This document shows positions 21,276 to 30,436 of a stretch of 64,000 nt of DNA, piece by piece (position 1 is the first letter of the stretch; the number at the start of each line of letters is the position of its first letter). A program made the position numbers and the translations under genes. This DNA comes from Sphingosinicella xenopeptidilytica (GTDB taxonomy: Bacteria > Pseudomonadota > Alphaproteobacteria > Sphingomonadales > Sphingomonadaceae), in contig NZ_JBHTIK010000002.1 in the NCBI RefSeq assembly GCF_042676985.1, positions 186,001-250,000 on the forward strand, in the 5' to 3' direction. Below the pieces are notes generated by a model. That model worked only from the letters and a program-made list of their open reading frames with translations, did no database searches and was not told where the DNA came from.

Positions 21276-21925
21276 GCCTCGCGCGGGTGCGGCATCCCGC
21301 AGGCGCAGCGCACGTACCGGATGGTTTCCGCTTCCACGCGCTTTCTCAGCGCCTCATCGGCGCCGGGTGCGAAAGCGATGTCGAGCGCGGCGCCGACCGC
21401 GGAATAGGTCAGCTCCGCGGCGATCTTCGTATCGACGTCGGTGAGATCGAATTTTTTCGCCATGGCGCGGTACTGGTTTTCCACCCACGCCGCGACGACT
21501 TCGTGCGAGGCGCGGTAGAAGGGCTCGGCGTCCGGGTTCGATTTCAGCCCCATCTTGCCGTGGCTCGCCGTGCCTGCGCAGTTGGCGTTCACGATGTTTT
21601 CCCATGATTTCTGCGTGGTGCAGTAATCGAAGCAGCGCTGGATGGTGATGCCGGGCTCAAGGTCTTCCAGCCTGTCGCCCGCTTCCATCGCGGCGCACAT
21701 GCGTTCGCCGTACATGCGGCCCAGCTCTTCCAGAAGGCTGCGCTTCGAGCCGAAGTGATAGAAGATCGATCCTTCCGAAACGTCCGCGGCACGGGCGATG
21801 TCGGCGGTGCCGGTTTTCGCGAAGCCCTGCGTTGAAAACAGGTGGTTCGCCGCTTCCAGCACGCGCTGGCGCGTTTCCGCCGGATCGTATCGCCGCGAAC
21901 GACTTTCCGCTAAGCGCGTCGCCAT
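21272..21925 (-). CDS. TetR-family transcriptional regulator
   Basis: A 217-residue regulator with an N-terminal helix-turn-helix (about 15-62: RVLEAANHLFSTQGFAKTG ... VSEGSIFYHFGSKRSLLEEL) and a helical ligand domain. ATG 21925 was chosen because a GAGGG box precedes it; an in-frame start 21 bp upstream has no such site. The ligand is unknown. It overlaps selO, so it is probably co-transcribed with it, and may control it. The C-terminal CACGMPHPREA carries two cysteines. Confidence 0.85.
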   Translation of the reverse strand: MATRLAESRSRRYDPAETRQRVLEAANHLFSTQGFAKTGTADIARAADVSEGSIFYHFGSKRSLLEELGRMYGERMCAAMEAGDRLEDLEPGITIQRCFDYCTTQKSWENIVNANCAGTASHGKMGLKSNPDAEPFYRASHEVVAAWVENQYRAMAKKFDLTDVDTKIAAELTYSAVGAALDIAFAPGADEALRKRVEAETIRYVRCACGMPHPREA

Positions 21926-21996
21926 AAACCCTCGGTATCTTCCCACAGTCGAGATGGATGATATGGGAACTTTTGAGTGAGAGTCAAAAGATTCCT

Positions 21997-23742
21997 TCAG
22001 GCGATCTGGCGCTCAAGGTGCTGCGCCAGATATTCGAGCGTCGCGATGCGGCGATAGAGCCCGCTGTCGCTTACAGCTTTCATTTTGAAAAATTGCTGCA
22101 TGTGCGGAAAATGCAGATCGAGGACGCGGCCGAGGAAGGCGGGAGTCAGCAGCCCGCCATGCTCGTCGCGGATCGGCCCGAGGCGGCGGCGCACGGCATA
22201 GCTGCGCTGACGCAGCCACGGCGGGCGCACGCGTGTGCCGAGCTCGTTCATGCGGTGCGAGAGCGTCGGCGGCCGGTCGAAGCTGTAGCCGTAGTCCGAA
22301 GGGTAGGCGGCGAGGACGGGGTCGATGTGCGTCAGCAGCGCGGCTTCGAAGCGGCCCGCGTTCTTCCACGCGATCGGCAGTTGCAGCGCGCCGGCGACGA
22401 CCTCGTGATCGAAGAACGGCATGAAATAGGCGCCCTGCCGCCCGACAAGGCTGATCTCGCGGCCGAAGAAGGCGCGGCAGCGCATCCGCGGGTAGAGCTG
22501 TTCGATCAGCGTGCGGCGCAGCTTGCCCGTCGCGCCCGGCTTTTCGATCGCCTTCAGCGCCTTCGCTTCCAGGCGGTCGATGAAGCCTTCGGGATCGAAC
22601 GTGTCCGTCACGTCGTTCAGCGTATAGCGCGCGAAGAACGCGCCCATCACCTGCCGGGCGGTCAGCGCGCGGTCGGGGAGGTAAAAGAAGTTGCGGAACA
22701 CCTCGCCGCATCCGCCCGAAACGGCGAGCTGGCCGCCTTCCTGCCGTTGGTGGCGCGCAAAGGCATTGCCGCCGTTGTCGAACAGGCCGCCATCGGTGAC
22801 GAGGGCGTCCGTCTCGTGGAAGTTGCGCGCGACGATCGCCGGGAAGTCGTCGGGCGTGATGCTCGCGAACGCGGATTTCTCGAACGGCTCGAAGCGGAAG
22901 TGTTCGTGATCCGCAATGTGCCGCGCCACTTCGACATCGCCGTCGCCGGCGCTCCCGTAGACATATACCTGCGGGCTGACCCCCGCGTCGCGCAGCAGCG
23001 CGAGCGCGAGGCGGCTGTCGAGTCCGCCGGAGAGCGGGCACTGCATCCGGTCGCCGAACGCCTCGGCATAGATGCGCGCCGCGCCGCGCAGCCGTTCGGC
23101 CTGCGCCGCGATGCGCTTCTCCATCGGCGTCGAGGAGATGCGCTCGGGCAGCGGCTTCGAGACGGTCACCCGCACCGTGTTCGCGCCCAGCTCCATCTGC
23201 GCGTCCGGTCCCAGCCGCTTCAGCTCGCTCACGACGGTGTCGTCGCCCGTGGGAAACACGTTGAACGCGAACTCGTAGACGCCCTGCGGATCGAAGGTCA
23301 CGCGGTCGAGGCTCTTCGCGGCGGCGAGGAAGCTCGTCGAGACGACATCCCAGTCCGCGTCGTGGAAGAGCTGAAAGGCGCCGAAGAAATCGGTGAACGC
23401 GAAGGTCCGCCCGCCCTTGTGGATTATGGCGGCGAACTGGCCCGTGGTGTTCGACCAGTCCTCGAACGGGAACCGGAAGTCGCCAAGCAGCGCGCGGAGC
23501 GCCGCCTCGCCGAACTTGCCGCCGTGGATCAGCGTCCCCGCGACCGCGATGAAATCCTCGCCGTCGCGGTGCACGCAGACATGGCTGCCGTGGATCGGTG
23601 CGGCGTGGAAGCCGGCGTGCGCGGCGCTGCGGATCGGCGTGAACCGGGTGAATCCGTGCAGGCGGAATTGCGCCTCGGCGGCGGCGATGCGCGCGTCGTC
23701 GGCGTCGCCTTCCGTCACTCGGCACAGATAAAAGCCGCCCAT
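21997..23742 (-). CDS. Asparagine-synthetase-like protein lacking the glutaminase cysteine
   Basis: The 581-residue protein has an N-terminal Ntn-like domain (about 1-190) and a C-terminal ATP-pyrophosphatase domain with PP-loop CPLSGGLDSRLALAL (about 235-250). True glutamine-dependent asparagine synthetases begin Met-Cys-Gly; here the N-terminus is MGGFYLC, so the catalytic Cys2 is missing and ammonia from glutamine is unlikely. Relatives without the cysteine include amide-forming enzymes and lasso-peptide cyclases, but no peptide precursor or protease gene is adjacent. It diverges from a glycosyltransferase gene, suggesting a part in modifying a glycan or small molecule (inference). Confidence 0.75.
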   Translation of the reverse strand: MGGFYLCRVTEGDADDARIAAAEAQFRLHGFTRFTPIRSAAHAGFHAAPIHGSHVCVHRDGEDFIAVAGTLIHGGKFGEAALRALLGDFRFPFEDWSNTTGQFAAIIHKGGRTFAFTDFFGAFQLFHDADWDVVSTSFLAAAKSLDRVTFDPQGVYEFAFNVFPTGDDTVVSELKRLGPDAQMELGANTVRVTVSKPLPERISSTPMEKRIAAQAERLRGAARIYAEAFGDRMQCPLSGGLDSRLALALLRDAGVSPQVYVYGSAGDGDVEVARHIADHEHFRFEPFEKSAFASITPDDFPAIVARNFHETDALVTDGGLFDNGGNAFARHQRQEGGQLAVSGGCGEVFRNFFYLPDRALTARQVMGAFFARYTLNDVTDTFDPEGFIDRLEAKALKAIEKPGATGKLRRTLIEQLYPRMRCRAFFGREISLVGRQGAYFMPFFDHEVVAGALQLPIAWKNAGRFEAALLTHIDPVLAAYPSDYGYSFDRPPTLSHRMNELGTRVRPPWLRQRSYAVRRRLGPIRDEHGGLLTPAFLGRVLDLHFPHMQQFFKMKAVSDSGLYRRIATLEYLAQHLERQIA

Positions 23743-23852
23743 GCCGCCCCGTTTTCCTGTTCGTGTACGTTCAACGAATGCCGCGTGATCGTTAATTTCT
23801 CGCGCTTTGTCACGCCTTTATCGGTGTTTCAACACTGCTATAAGCCGAAACC

Positions 23853-25004
23853 ATGTCTCTTACGCCGCCTTCCAGCCGGCCGCGCCTGCTGCACCTGCAC
23901 TCGACCTTCGATCTCGGCGGCAAGGAAGCGCGTGCCGTGCGCCTGATGAATGCGTTCGGCGATGCCTACACACACGACATCGTGAGCGCCGTGCCGACGG
24001 CCGTCGGCGCCGCCCGCCAGATCGCCCCGCACGTCGATGCGCGCGTGCTCACCGATTTCCCACCGCTCGCCGGACGCCTCACGCCCGGCAAGCTGAAGGC
24101 GATCGGCGCGGCCATCGTACGCGGCAATTATGACCTCGTGCTGACCTACAACTGGGGCGCGCTCGACGGCCTGATGGCAAACCGCCTGTTCGCGCATCGC
24201 CCGCTCGTCCACCACGAGGACGGGTTCAACGACGACGAAGCCCTTCGACAGAAACCCGCGCGCGTGCTCTACCGTCGCCTCGCGCTGCCCTCGGCGTCCG
24301 CGCTCGTCGTGCCGTCGCAGGTGCTGGAGCGGATCGCGCTCGGCCCGTGGAAGCAGCCACGCGGCCGCGTGATCCGCATTCCGAACGGCATCGACAGCGC
24401 GCTCTTCGCCGCGCCGCCGCCCGCGGGCAGCATCCCGGGCTTCGAACGGCGCGAGGGCGAGGTCATCGTCGGCACGCTCGCGGGTCTCCGCAAGGTGAAG
24501 AACCTGCCGCGCCTTGTCCGCGCCTTCGCCGCTGCGACACGCATCGTTTCCGTCCCCGCGCGCCTCGTCATCGTCGGCGAGGGACCGGAGCGCGAGGCGA
24601 TCCTCGCTGCCGCAGCCGACGCGGGCATCGCCGACCGCCTGCTCATGCCCGGTTTCCTCGGCAAGCCCGAAACCTGCGTCGGCCATTTCGACATCTTCGC
24701 TCTGTCGTCGGACAGCGAGCAGTTCCCCTTGAGCCTCGTCGAGGCGATGGCGGCGGGGCTTCCGGCGGTCTCCACGGATGTAGGCGACGTCCGCGCCATC
24801 GTTTCCGAACGCAACCGGCCTATGATCGCGCGCGTTGACGACGACATGGTGTTCGGCAGGCTGCTCGCGCGCATGATCGGCGATCCGCTGCTGCGCGCCG
24901 AGATCGGCGCCGCGAACCGCGCGCGCGTGGTTGCGGAATACGATGAGGCGGTGATGGTGGAGCGCTACCGCGAGGTTTATTCCCGCGCGATGGAGACGGC
25001 GTGA
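23853..25004 (+). CDS. Glycosyltransferase family 4 protein
   Basis: The 383-residue protein opens with RPRLLHLHSTFDLGGKEARA, the glycine-rich acceptor loop of GT-B enzymes, and has the donor-binding EQFPLSLVEAMAAG (E-x7-E motif) near residue 295. GT4 enzymes transfer sugars from nucleotide donors, often in exopolysaccharide or lipid-linked glycan synthesis. It diverges from the asparagine-synthetase-like gene and overlaps the downstream potassium channel gene by GTGA. A GTGTT-tc-AACAC palindrome (23824-23835) lies 18 bp before the start and could be a regulator site. Confidence 0.85.
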   Translation: MSLTPPSSRPRLLHLHSTFDLGGKEARAVRLMNAFGDAYTHDIVSAVPTAVGAARQIAPHVDARVLTDFPPLAGRLTPGKLKAIGAAIVRGNYDLVLTYNWGALDGLMANRLFAHRPLVHHEDGFNDDEALRQKPARVLYRRLALPSASALVVPSQVLERIALGPWKQPRGRVIRIPNGIDSALFAAPPPAGSIPGFERREGEVIVGTLAGLRKVKNLPRLVRAFAAATRIVSVPARLVIVGEGPEREAILAAAADAGIADRLLMPGFLGKPETCVGHFDIFALSSDSEQFPLSLVEAMAAGLPAVSTDVGDVRAIVSERNRPMIARVDDDMVFGRLLARMIGDPLLRAEIGAANRARVVAEYDEAVMVERYREVYSRAMETA

Positions 25005-26077
25005 GGATCGGCGAGTTTCGCCGCGTCATGCGGCCGACGCTGCCGAGCCTGCTGGCGCGTGCCCGCGAAGAGGGCGGTCGGCTGCGGCGTCCACCCAGGC
25101 TTTCACCGCTCGGCAGCCTCGCGGTGCGTGTCGGTATCGTTCTCGCGCTGCTCGGCATCGCGCTTGCCGGTCACTGGCTCGATCGCGGCGGCTACCGCGA
25201 CGCGAACGATCCCGAAAACGAGATCAGCTTTGTTGACGCGGTGTATTTCACCGCCGTCACCGTAACGACCACGGGCTTCGGCGACATCGTTCCCGTCACG
25301 GATCGCGCGCGCCTGTTCGATGCGATGGTGGTGACGCCCATCCGCCTGTTCGTGTGGCTGCTGTTCCTCGGCACCGCGTATCAATTCCTCGTCCAGCACA
25401 TGTGGGAGAAGTGGCGCATGAAAAGCATCAGTGCGCGCCTGACGCAGCACTACATCGTCGCCGGCTACGGCACCACGGGCACCGCCGCGGTCGAGGAACT
25501 CGTGGCAAACGGTATCGATCCGCAGCGCATCGTGGTGATCGATCCGTCGCCCGCGCGCGTGGAAGCGGCGCTCGGCGTGGGTGTCATGGGGCTCGAAGGG
25601 GATGCCACGCGCAACGAAACCCAGTCTCTCGCGCGCATCGAGGCGGCGGAGAGCTTCATCGCCTGTGGCGGCCGCGACGATACGAGTGCGCTGCTCGTGC
25701 TCACCGCGCGCCAGCTCAATCCGAACGTGCGGATCAGCGCGATCATCAAGTCCGAAGACAATGAGGATCTCGTCAGGAAGGCGGGCGCCGACACCGTGAT
25801 CAACCCGGTCACGCTCGGCGGGCATCTGCTCGCGCGCGCGGCGGGCGGCAGCCATGTCGTCGACTACATCACCGATCTCGTAACGGCGGACGGGCGCGTG
25901 CAACTCGTCGAGCGGCCGGCGCACGCCGATGAAATCGGAAAGCCGCTCGCCTCCTGCAAGGGCGGTCTCGCGGTGCGCATCATTCGCGGCGATCAGGCGA
26001 TCGGTTTCTGGGAGCCCGGCGCGGCAAGCATCGCTGCCGGCGACATCATCCTCGAAATCGTTCCGCTGGCTGCCTGA
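25001..26077 (+). CDS. Potassium channel with RCK (TrkA-N) domain
   Basis: The 358-residue protein has two membrane helices (about 39-58 and 104-131) around a pore loop whose filter reads TGFGD (91-95), as in 2-TM bacterial K+ channels. A Rossmann RCK domain begins at about 150 (HYIVAGYGTTGTAAVEEL) and a TrkA-C-like region forms the C-terminus. It would form a ligand-gated K+ channel in the inner membrane. The GTG start overlaps the glycosyltransferase stop. A link with the sugar transferase is not obvious. Confidence 0.88.
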   Translation: MRIGEFRRVMRPTLPSLLARAREEGGRLRRPPRLSPLGSLAVRVGIVLALLGIALAGHWLDRGGYRDANDPENEISFVDAVYFTAVTVTTTGFGDIVPVTDRARLFDAMVVTPIRLFVWLLFLGTAYQFLVQHMWEKWRMKSISARLTQHYIVAGYGTTGTAAVEELVANGIDPQRIVVIDPSPARVEAALGVGVMGLEGDATRNETQSLARIEAAESFIACGGRDDTSALLVLTARQLNPNVRISAIIKSEDNEDLVRKAGADTVINPVTLGGHLLARAAGGSHVVDYITDLVTADGRVQLVERPAHADEIGKPLASCKGGLAVRIIRGDQAIGFWEPGAASIAAGDIILEIVPLAA

Positions 26078-26081
26078 AGCT

Positions 26082-26372
26082 TCAGGCGGTTGCCGCCGCC
26101 GCCTTCTGGGCCGACTTTTGGGCTGTGCGTTCGAATACGAGGCCGCATCGGTTACCGATCACCCAAACGACGCGCGCATCGATCTTGCCGGTGGTCTCGG
26201 TTTCGAAGCGGATGCGCGTGCCTTCCTCGGGCGGGGACGGCAGCTCGATCATCGCGCCACCGAGCGAAATGTTGCGGACAGCAACCGTGCTGCGTCTGCG
26301 GCCGACCGTGATCGCCCCGGACATGCGGGTAGAAACCCGTCCGCGCGCATCGCCTTCGCTGTCGTCAATCAT
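26082..26372 (-). CDS. PilZ-domain protein
   Basis: A 96-residue single-domain protein. It has the two PilZ cyclic-di-GMP signatures: RxxxR as RVSTR near residue 12 and the (D/N)xSxxG motif as NISLGGAMIE around residue 33. The start at 26372 has a GGGGGAGAG ribosome-binding site. It is convergent with the potassium channel gene. Such small PilZ proteins act as c-di-GMP receptors for motility or polysaccharide control; the GGDEF-EAL protein at 2624 is one possible signal source, but there is no direct evidence. Confidence 0.82.
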   Translation of the reverse strand: MIDDSEGDARGRVSTRMSGAITVGRRRSTVAVRNISLGGAMIELPSPPEEGTRIRFETETTGKIDARVVWVIGNRCGLVFERTAQKSAQKAAAATA

Positions 26373-26853
26373 TCCAGCTCTCCCCCACGTGATGCAACTT
26401 TGGTGCAACCCTGTTTTTGTCTTCGTTACCAACACGGACCCCGTCTCGCGGCCCCTCCGGCCGGTTTGCGGCGGCGACTTCGGAGGACGCAGCCGCCGCC
26501 GCCGGGGTGTGACCGTGATCGATGAGAGGAACAGGATCACGGCCAAGAGTGTTGGTGCTTTTCTTTCGTACGCTGGAGGAGAGCGGATGCGCGGGTCGAG
26601 GGGGAGTAAAAACCGGTTGCCGGACTCTCGCCTTGCGATAGATTTGGCCTAGGGCCTCGCTTTGGTGACCGTATCGTCACGAGTGGCAGGTGGCAGCTTG
26701 TAACTGTTACAGATGGAGTTAGCGGAGCTCTCAACTTTCCCGCGAATTCAGGCACCTGCGTCTTTAACGGAATATTAGGACGTTTCTAGTTCGTAACGAT
26801 CTGGTGAACGACCGCATCAAGGGAACGGTCGCACGGGGGAGGGAGGTCTACTG
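26373..26853. other. 481-base intergenic region between divergent PilZ and membrane regulator genes
   Basis: No credible gene was found. The right half is more A+T-rich than its surroundings and should hold the promoter of the gene at 26854. Visible symmetric sites are GTGAC-N6-GTCAC at 26665-26680 and CGACCG-N11-CGGTCG at 26809-26831, the latter 23 bp before the start codon. Both are plausible but unproven operators. Confidence 0.5.
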
Positions 26854-28482
26854 ATGCACCACGACCCGATCCATCCGGCTGACGTCTTGCGGCGGAAGGT
26901 GGACACGGAGCTCGATGCGATCGAGTCGGATCCGGCATTCCAGCGATCGCCGGTGATGCGGCGATTGCTGCACTTCCTTGTCACCGAAACGCTCGCGGGA
27001 CGCGGCGATACACTGAAATCCTATGCCATCGCGGTCGAGGCGCTCGGGCGCGAATCCGATTTTGATCCGCAAACCGATTCCTACCCGCGCGTTCAGGTCG
27101 CGCGGCTGCGCAAATTGCTCGATGCGCACTACGCGCAGACGGCACCCGTGGGCGGTGTGCAGATCCGTGTGCCGAGCGGCGGCTACGCCGTTGAATTCAT
27201 CGGTGAAACGCCTGCGCCGATCGTTGCCAAAATTTCCGAACCGAAAACGGAAATGCGGCGTTACGCAGTGCTCGCCGCTATCGCGGCAGCGGCCCTGCTC
27301 GCCGCGTTTTTGTTGTGGCGCGGAAACGAGAATGCATGGCACGTTCGCAATTTCCCCACGATCTATCTCGCCCCCGCGACGGCGCTCGATCCGGCCCAGC
27401 CGCAGCGCAACGCCGCGGTTGATCTCACCGCAAGTCTTGGCGAAGGGCTGGACCGTTTCACCGCGATCGATGTCGTGCGCAAGCTGTCGTCCGGCACCGA
27501 CTACCGGATCGATACGACGCTTCGCACCGTGCCCGGCGGTACGCGCATCAACATCACGCTCACCAGCCTCGATACCGGCCGCGTGGTCTGGTCGCGTTCG
27601 GGCCTGCGAGAGCCGATCGAAGGTCGGCTGTTCGATGTCGACGAGGTCGCTGCGACTGTCAGCGCGCGGCTCGCGCAGCCTTCCGGCGTCATCCACAATG
27701 ATGGCGATCAGCGCGATATCGATATCAACACGCCTTATGGTTGCTGGCTCGCGCTTCGCAGCTACTGGCGGATGATGCCGCCCGAAGACGAACCGGCCGT
27801 AAGGGGCTGCGTCGCAGCGTGGGCGGCGGAGAATCCGAAATCGGCAATGGCGCACGGCGCCCGGTCGTGGTTCATGGCGCAGGATGCGCTGAAACTCTCC
27901 GGTCAGGAGCGCATTGATCAGTTGAGCGCGGCGCACGCCGAGGCGCTGAAATCGGTCGCGCTGCAGCCGAACGATCCGGGTGCGCAATATTCGGTGATGC
28001 GCACGGCGCTCTATCTCGGGCTCGATCGTCAGGCGCGCGCCGCAGCCGACCGCGTCGTCTACTACAACGGCAACAATCCGGAATTCATGGCCGGGGTTGG
28101 CATGTTCAAGGTCATGATGGGCGATGCCGATGGCGAGGCGGTGCTGCGCAAGGCGCTTTCGCTCCACGCCAACCCGCCGCAATGGGTGCAGTCCGGGTTG
28201 TTCTTCGCGGCGGTTGCGCGTGATGATCCCGATACCGCGCTCTCCGCCGCCGAGGAGTTCCAGTCGCCCGCCGGGCCGCCGCTGCAGCACGCCATGATGG
28301 CGATGGCGCTTGCCCGCGGCGGGCGGATGGGAGAGGCGCGGGAGGCGTGGAACCAGGTCGTGGCGGCCGATCCCCGCTATGCCGAAAAGCCCGCGAGAAT
28401 TTTCGACCCGCTGCCACTCGCGCCGAGCGTGCGCGAGCGGAGCATTGCATGGCTGCGGCTGGTGGCGACGTCTGGCGCCTAG
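26854..28482 (+). CDS. Membrane-anchored winged-helix-like regulator with periplasmic repeat domain
   Basis: The 542-residue protein has an N-terminal domain (about 5-110) with RRLLHFLVTETLAGRGDTLK and SDFDPQTDSYPRVQVARLRK. This pattern (FDPxxDxxxRVxxxRLR) is shared by a family of regulators and adenylate-cyclase-like proteins with TolB/TPR modules. One membrane helix follows at about 135-153, then a TolB-like region and TPR-like helical repeats on the far side of the membrane. The topology fits a one-component, ToxR-style regulator: DNA-binding inside, sensor outside. ATG 26854 has a strong GGGAGGGAGG ribosome-binding site. Confidence 0.65.
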   Translation: MHHDPIHPADVLRRKVDTELDAIESDPAFQRSPVMRRLLHFLVTETLAGRGDTLKSYAIAVEALGRESDFDPQTDSYPRVQVARLRKLLDAHYAQTAPVGGVQIRVPSGGYAVEFIGETPAPIVAKISEPKTEMRRYAVLAAIAAAALLAAFLLWRGNENAWHVRNFPTIYLAPATALDPAQPQRNAAVDLTASLGEGLDRFTAIDVVRKLSSGTDYRIDTTLRTVPGGTRINITLTSLDTGRVVWSRSGLREPIEGRLFDVDEVAATVSARLAQPSGVIHNDGDQRDIDINTPYGCWLALRSYWRMMPPEDEPAVRGCVAAWAAENPKSAMAHGARSWFMAQDALKLSGQERIDQLSAAHAEALKSVALQPNDPGAQYSVMRTALYLGLDRQARAAADRVVYYNGNNPEFMAGVGMFKVMMGDADGEAVLRKALSLHANPPQWVQSGLFFAAVARDDPDTALSAAEEFQSPAGPPLQHAMMAMALARGGRMGEAREAWNQVVAADPRYAEKPARIFDPLPLAPSVRERSIAWLRLVATSGA

Positions 28483-28490
28483 AGCCTGAT

Positions 28491-28529
28491 CGTTTGGGAT
28501 GGAAGCGCTGTGCGCTTTCATCCCAAACG
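28491..28529. terminator. Hairpin 1 between convergent genes
   Basis: A 39-base near-perfect hairpin (CGTTTGGGATG arm with one mismatch in the stem and a CTGTG loop) starts 9 bp after the stop at 28482. Flanking CTGAT and ATCAG extend the symmetry. No T-run follows. It is probably a terminator or mRNA-stabilising element of a repeated type. Confidence 0.6.
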
Positions 28530-28567
28530 TGAATCAGTCTCTATTATTAGCTTTGGACAGCGATTCA

Positions 28568-28594
28568 CGTTTCAGGCTGAACAAGCCTGAAACG
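28568..28594. terminator. Hairpin 2 between convergent genes
   Basis: A perfect 11-bp stem (CGTTTCAGGCT / AGCCTGAAACG) with a 5-base loop GAACA. It lies between the stops at 28482 and 28622, serving either strand. There is no T-run, so intrinsic termination would be weak. Confidence 0.6.
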
Positions 28595-28621
28595 ATCGCG
28601 GTCTAACCTGCCAAGGCAGGG

Positions 28622-30373
28622 TTACGCGGCTTTCTGCGCCGCGAGCCATTCGTTGAAATAGGCTTCCAGCACGTCGAGCGGCACCGCGCCGTTTTCCAGA
28701 ACCGTGTCGTGGAAGGCGCGAACGTCGAATTTGTCGCCGAGTTCCTTTTCAGCGCGGGCGCGCAGCCCGCGGAACTTGAGTTCGCCGATCTTGTAGGCGA
28801 GCGCCTGTCCCGGCCATGTGATGTAGCGGTTCACTTCCGCATCGACGTTGGCTGCGGAGAGCGCCGTGTTCTCCAGCATGAAATCCACCGCCTGCTGCTT
28901 CGTCCAGCCCTTGGCGTGGATGCCGGTGTCGACGACGAGGCGGCACGCGCGCCACATCTCGTAGGAGAGGCGGCCCATGTCCTTCTCGGGTGTGTCGTAA
29001 AGCCCCATCTCGATGCCGAGCCGCTCTGAATAAAGCCCCCAGCCTTCCACGAACGCGGTGAAGAACGCGCCGTGCTTGCGGAAATCGTGGAGGTCGAGTT
29101 CCTGCTGCAGCGCGATCTGCAGATGGTGGCCCGGCACCGCTTCATGCACGCCGAGCGCGGGAAGCTCGAACAGCGGGCGCTGATCGAGTTCGGTGAGGTT
29201 GACGCGGTAGACACCGGCGCGGCCCGCGGCGATCGCGCCCGGCTCGTAATAGGCGGTGGTATTGCCCGCCGCCTGATCGTCCGGGATCGGCTGCACCGTG
29301 TAGGGCAGGCGCGGCAGCTTGCCGAACAGTTTCGGCAAGTGGCCGTCGATCGTCTTGGCAAGCGCGCCTGCGCGCAGCATCAGCTCTTCGCCGGTTTTCG
29401 CGTAATATTGCGGGTCGGTGCGCAGCATGGCGATGTAGGCCTTGCGGGCGCCCTTGAATCCGGATTTCTGCACGACCGCATCCATCTCCGCGCGGATGCG
29501 CGCGACTTCGCTGAGACCGAGCTGGTGGATCTCCTCGGCCGTCCTGTCCGTCGTCGTCTGCTGGTTGATGCGGTAGGCGTAATAGGCCGCGCCGTTCTTT
29601 GTCGCGGAAATGCCCACACTCTTGCGGCATTTGGGCGCGTATTCGGCCGTGTAGAACTTCAGGAAATCGCGGTAGGCGGGCGTCACCACCGTGTCCACCG
29701 CCTTTGCCGCGCGCGTTTTCAGCGCCGCCCAGTCGCCGTCGGAAATCGTCGCGGGTTTCGCGCGGAACGGATACATGAAGCTGCTTGCTGCGGCGCTCGG
29801 CGCGATGCGTCCCTCGATCGTCTTCTCGAAGCCCGCCATCGGCACGCACGGCTGCGTGAAGCCCTCCGCGATGGCGCGGCGCGTGACGGCGATGCCGTCG
29901 GCGTTCTGCTTGCCGTAGGCTTCGAGGCGGGCGACGTAGCTTTCATAGTCCGCCGTGTTGAAGAACGGGGACTCGTCGGCGAGACCCGCGAACGCCATAT
30001 GCCAGCCGTAGCGGTTGGTGAAGAGCACGGTCGCTTCCTGGCCGAAAGCGGCGCCCGAGATGCTGCTTTCAAGGCTGCGTTTCAGGATGCGGTAATCGAT
30101 GCGGTCTGCCTTCGGCAGCGCGTCGATGGAAATCGCCTCCAGCCGTTTCAGGAAGGCCTTGTCCGCCGCGACCCGGCGTTCGTATCCGGCGAGCGATATG
30201 TCGTCGAGCTTGCCATCGCCGCGCCGGTCGCCGATGCTGGTGGCAAGGCGTGGGTTCTCGGCGAGCGCCATCTGCCAGATGTCGTCGCGCAGTTTCGCGA
30301 AGTCGTCGGCGGGCGCCGCCCACGCCCCGGTTGCGCCAAGCGACAGGGCGATTGCCGTGAGGCCGAGTTTCAT
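28622..30373 (-). CDS. Secreted DUF885-family zinc metallopeptidase
   Basis: The 583-residue protein begins with a signal peptide (MKLGLTAIALSLGATGAWAA). The active-site motif HEAVPGHHLQ supplies the HExxxH-type zinc ligands, followed downstream by EGWGLYSERLG with the third acidic ligand, as in DUF885 proteins related to M2/M32-type peptidases. It is expected to cleave peptides in the periplasm. It diverges from a POT peptide transporter at 30437, so the pair could make and import short peptides (inference). ATG 30373 is preceded by GGGAGA. Confidence 0.85.
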   Translation of the reverse strand: MKLGLTAIALSLGATGAWAAPADDFAKLRDDIWQMALAENPRLATSIGDRRGDGKLDDISLAGYERRVAADKAFLKRLEAISIDALPKADRIDYRILKRSLESSISGAAFGQEATVLFTNRYGWHMAFAGLADESPFFNTADYESYVARLEAYGKQNADGIAVTRRAIAEGFTQPCVPMAGFEKTIEGRIAPSAAASSFMYPFRAKPATISDGDWAALKTRAAKAVDTVVTPAYRDFLKFYTAEYAPKCRKSVGISATKNGAAYYAYRINQQTTTDRTAEEIHQLGLSEVARIRAEMDAVVQKSGFKGARKAYIAMLRTDPQYYAKTGEELMLRAGALAKTIDGHLPKLFGKLPRLPYTVQPIPDDQAAGNTTAYYEPGAIAAGRAGVYRVNLTELDQRPLFELPALGVHEAVPGHHLQIALQQELDLHDFRKHGAFFTAFVEGWGLYSERLGIEMGLYDTPEKDMGRLSYEMWRACRLVVDTGIHAKGWTKQQAVDFMLENTALSAANVDAEVNRYITWPGQALAYKIGELKFRGLRARAEKELGDKFDVRAFHDTVLENGAVPLDVLEAYFNEWLAAQKAA

Positions 30374-30436
30374 GTGGGTCTCCCTGAGGATATTGTTATA
30401 CGGTCGCACGATAGGGCGGCTGCCGGGGAGCGCAAG

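Noticed and set aside
21997..23742. Lasso-peptide or nonribosomal cluster around the asparagine-synthetase-like gene
   Set aside because: No short precursor with a leader, no transglutaminase-like protease and no ABC exporter were found next to it.
26665..26680. GTGAC-N6-GTCAC as a CRP/FNR site
   Set aside because: CRP/FNR sites have GTGA and TCAC separated by 6 bases; here that distance is 8, so the spacing is wrong. It is listed only as a possible operator.
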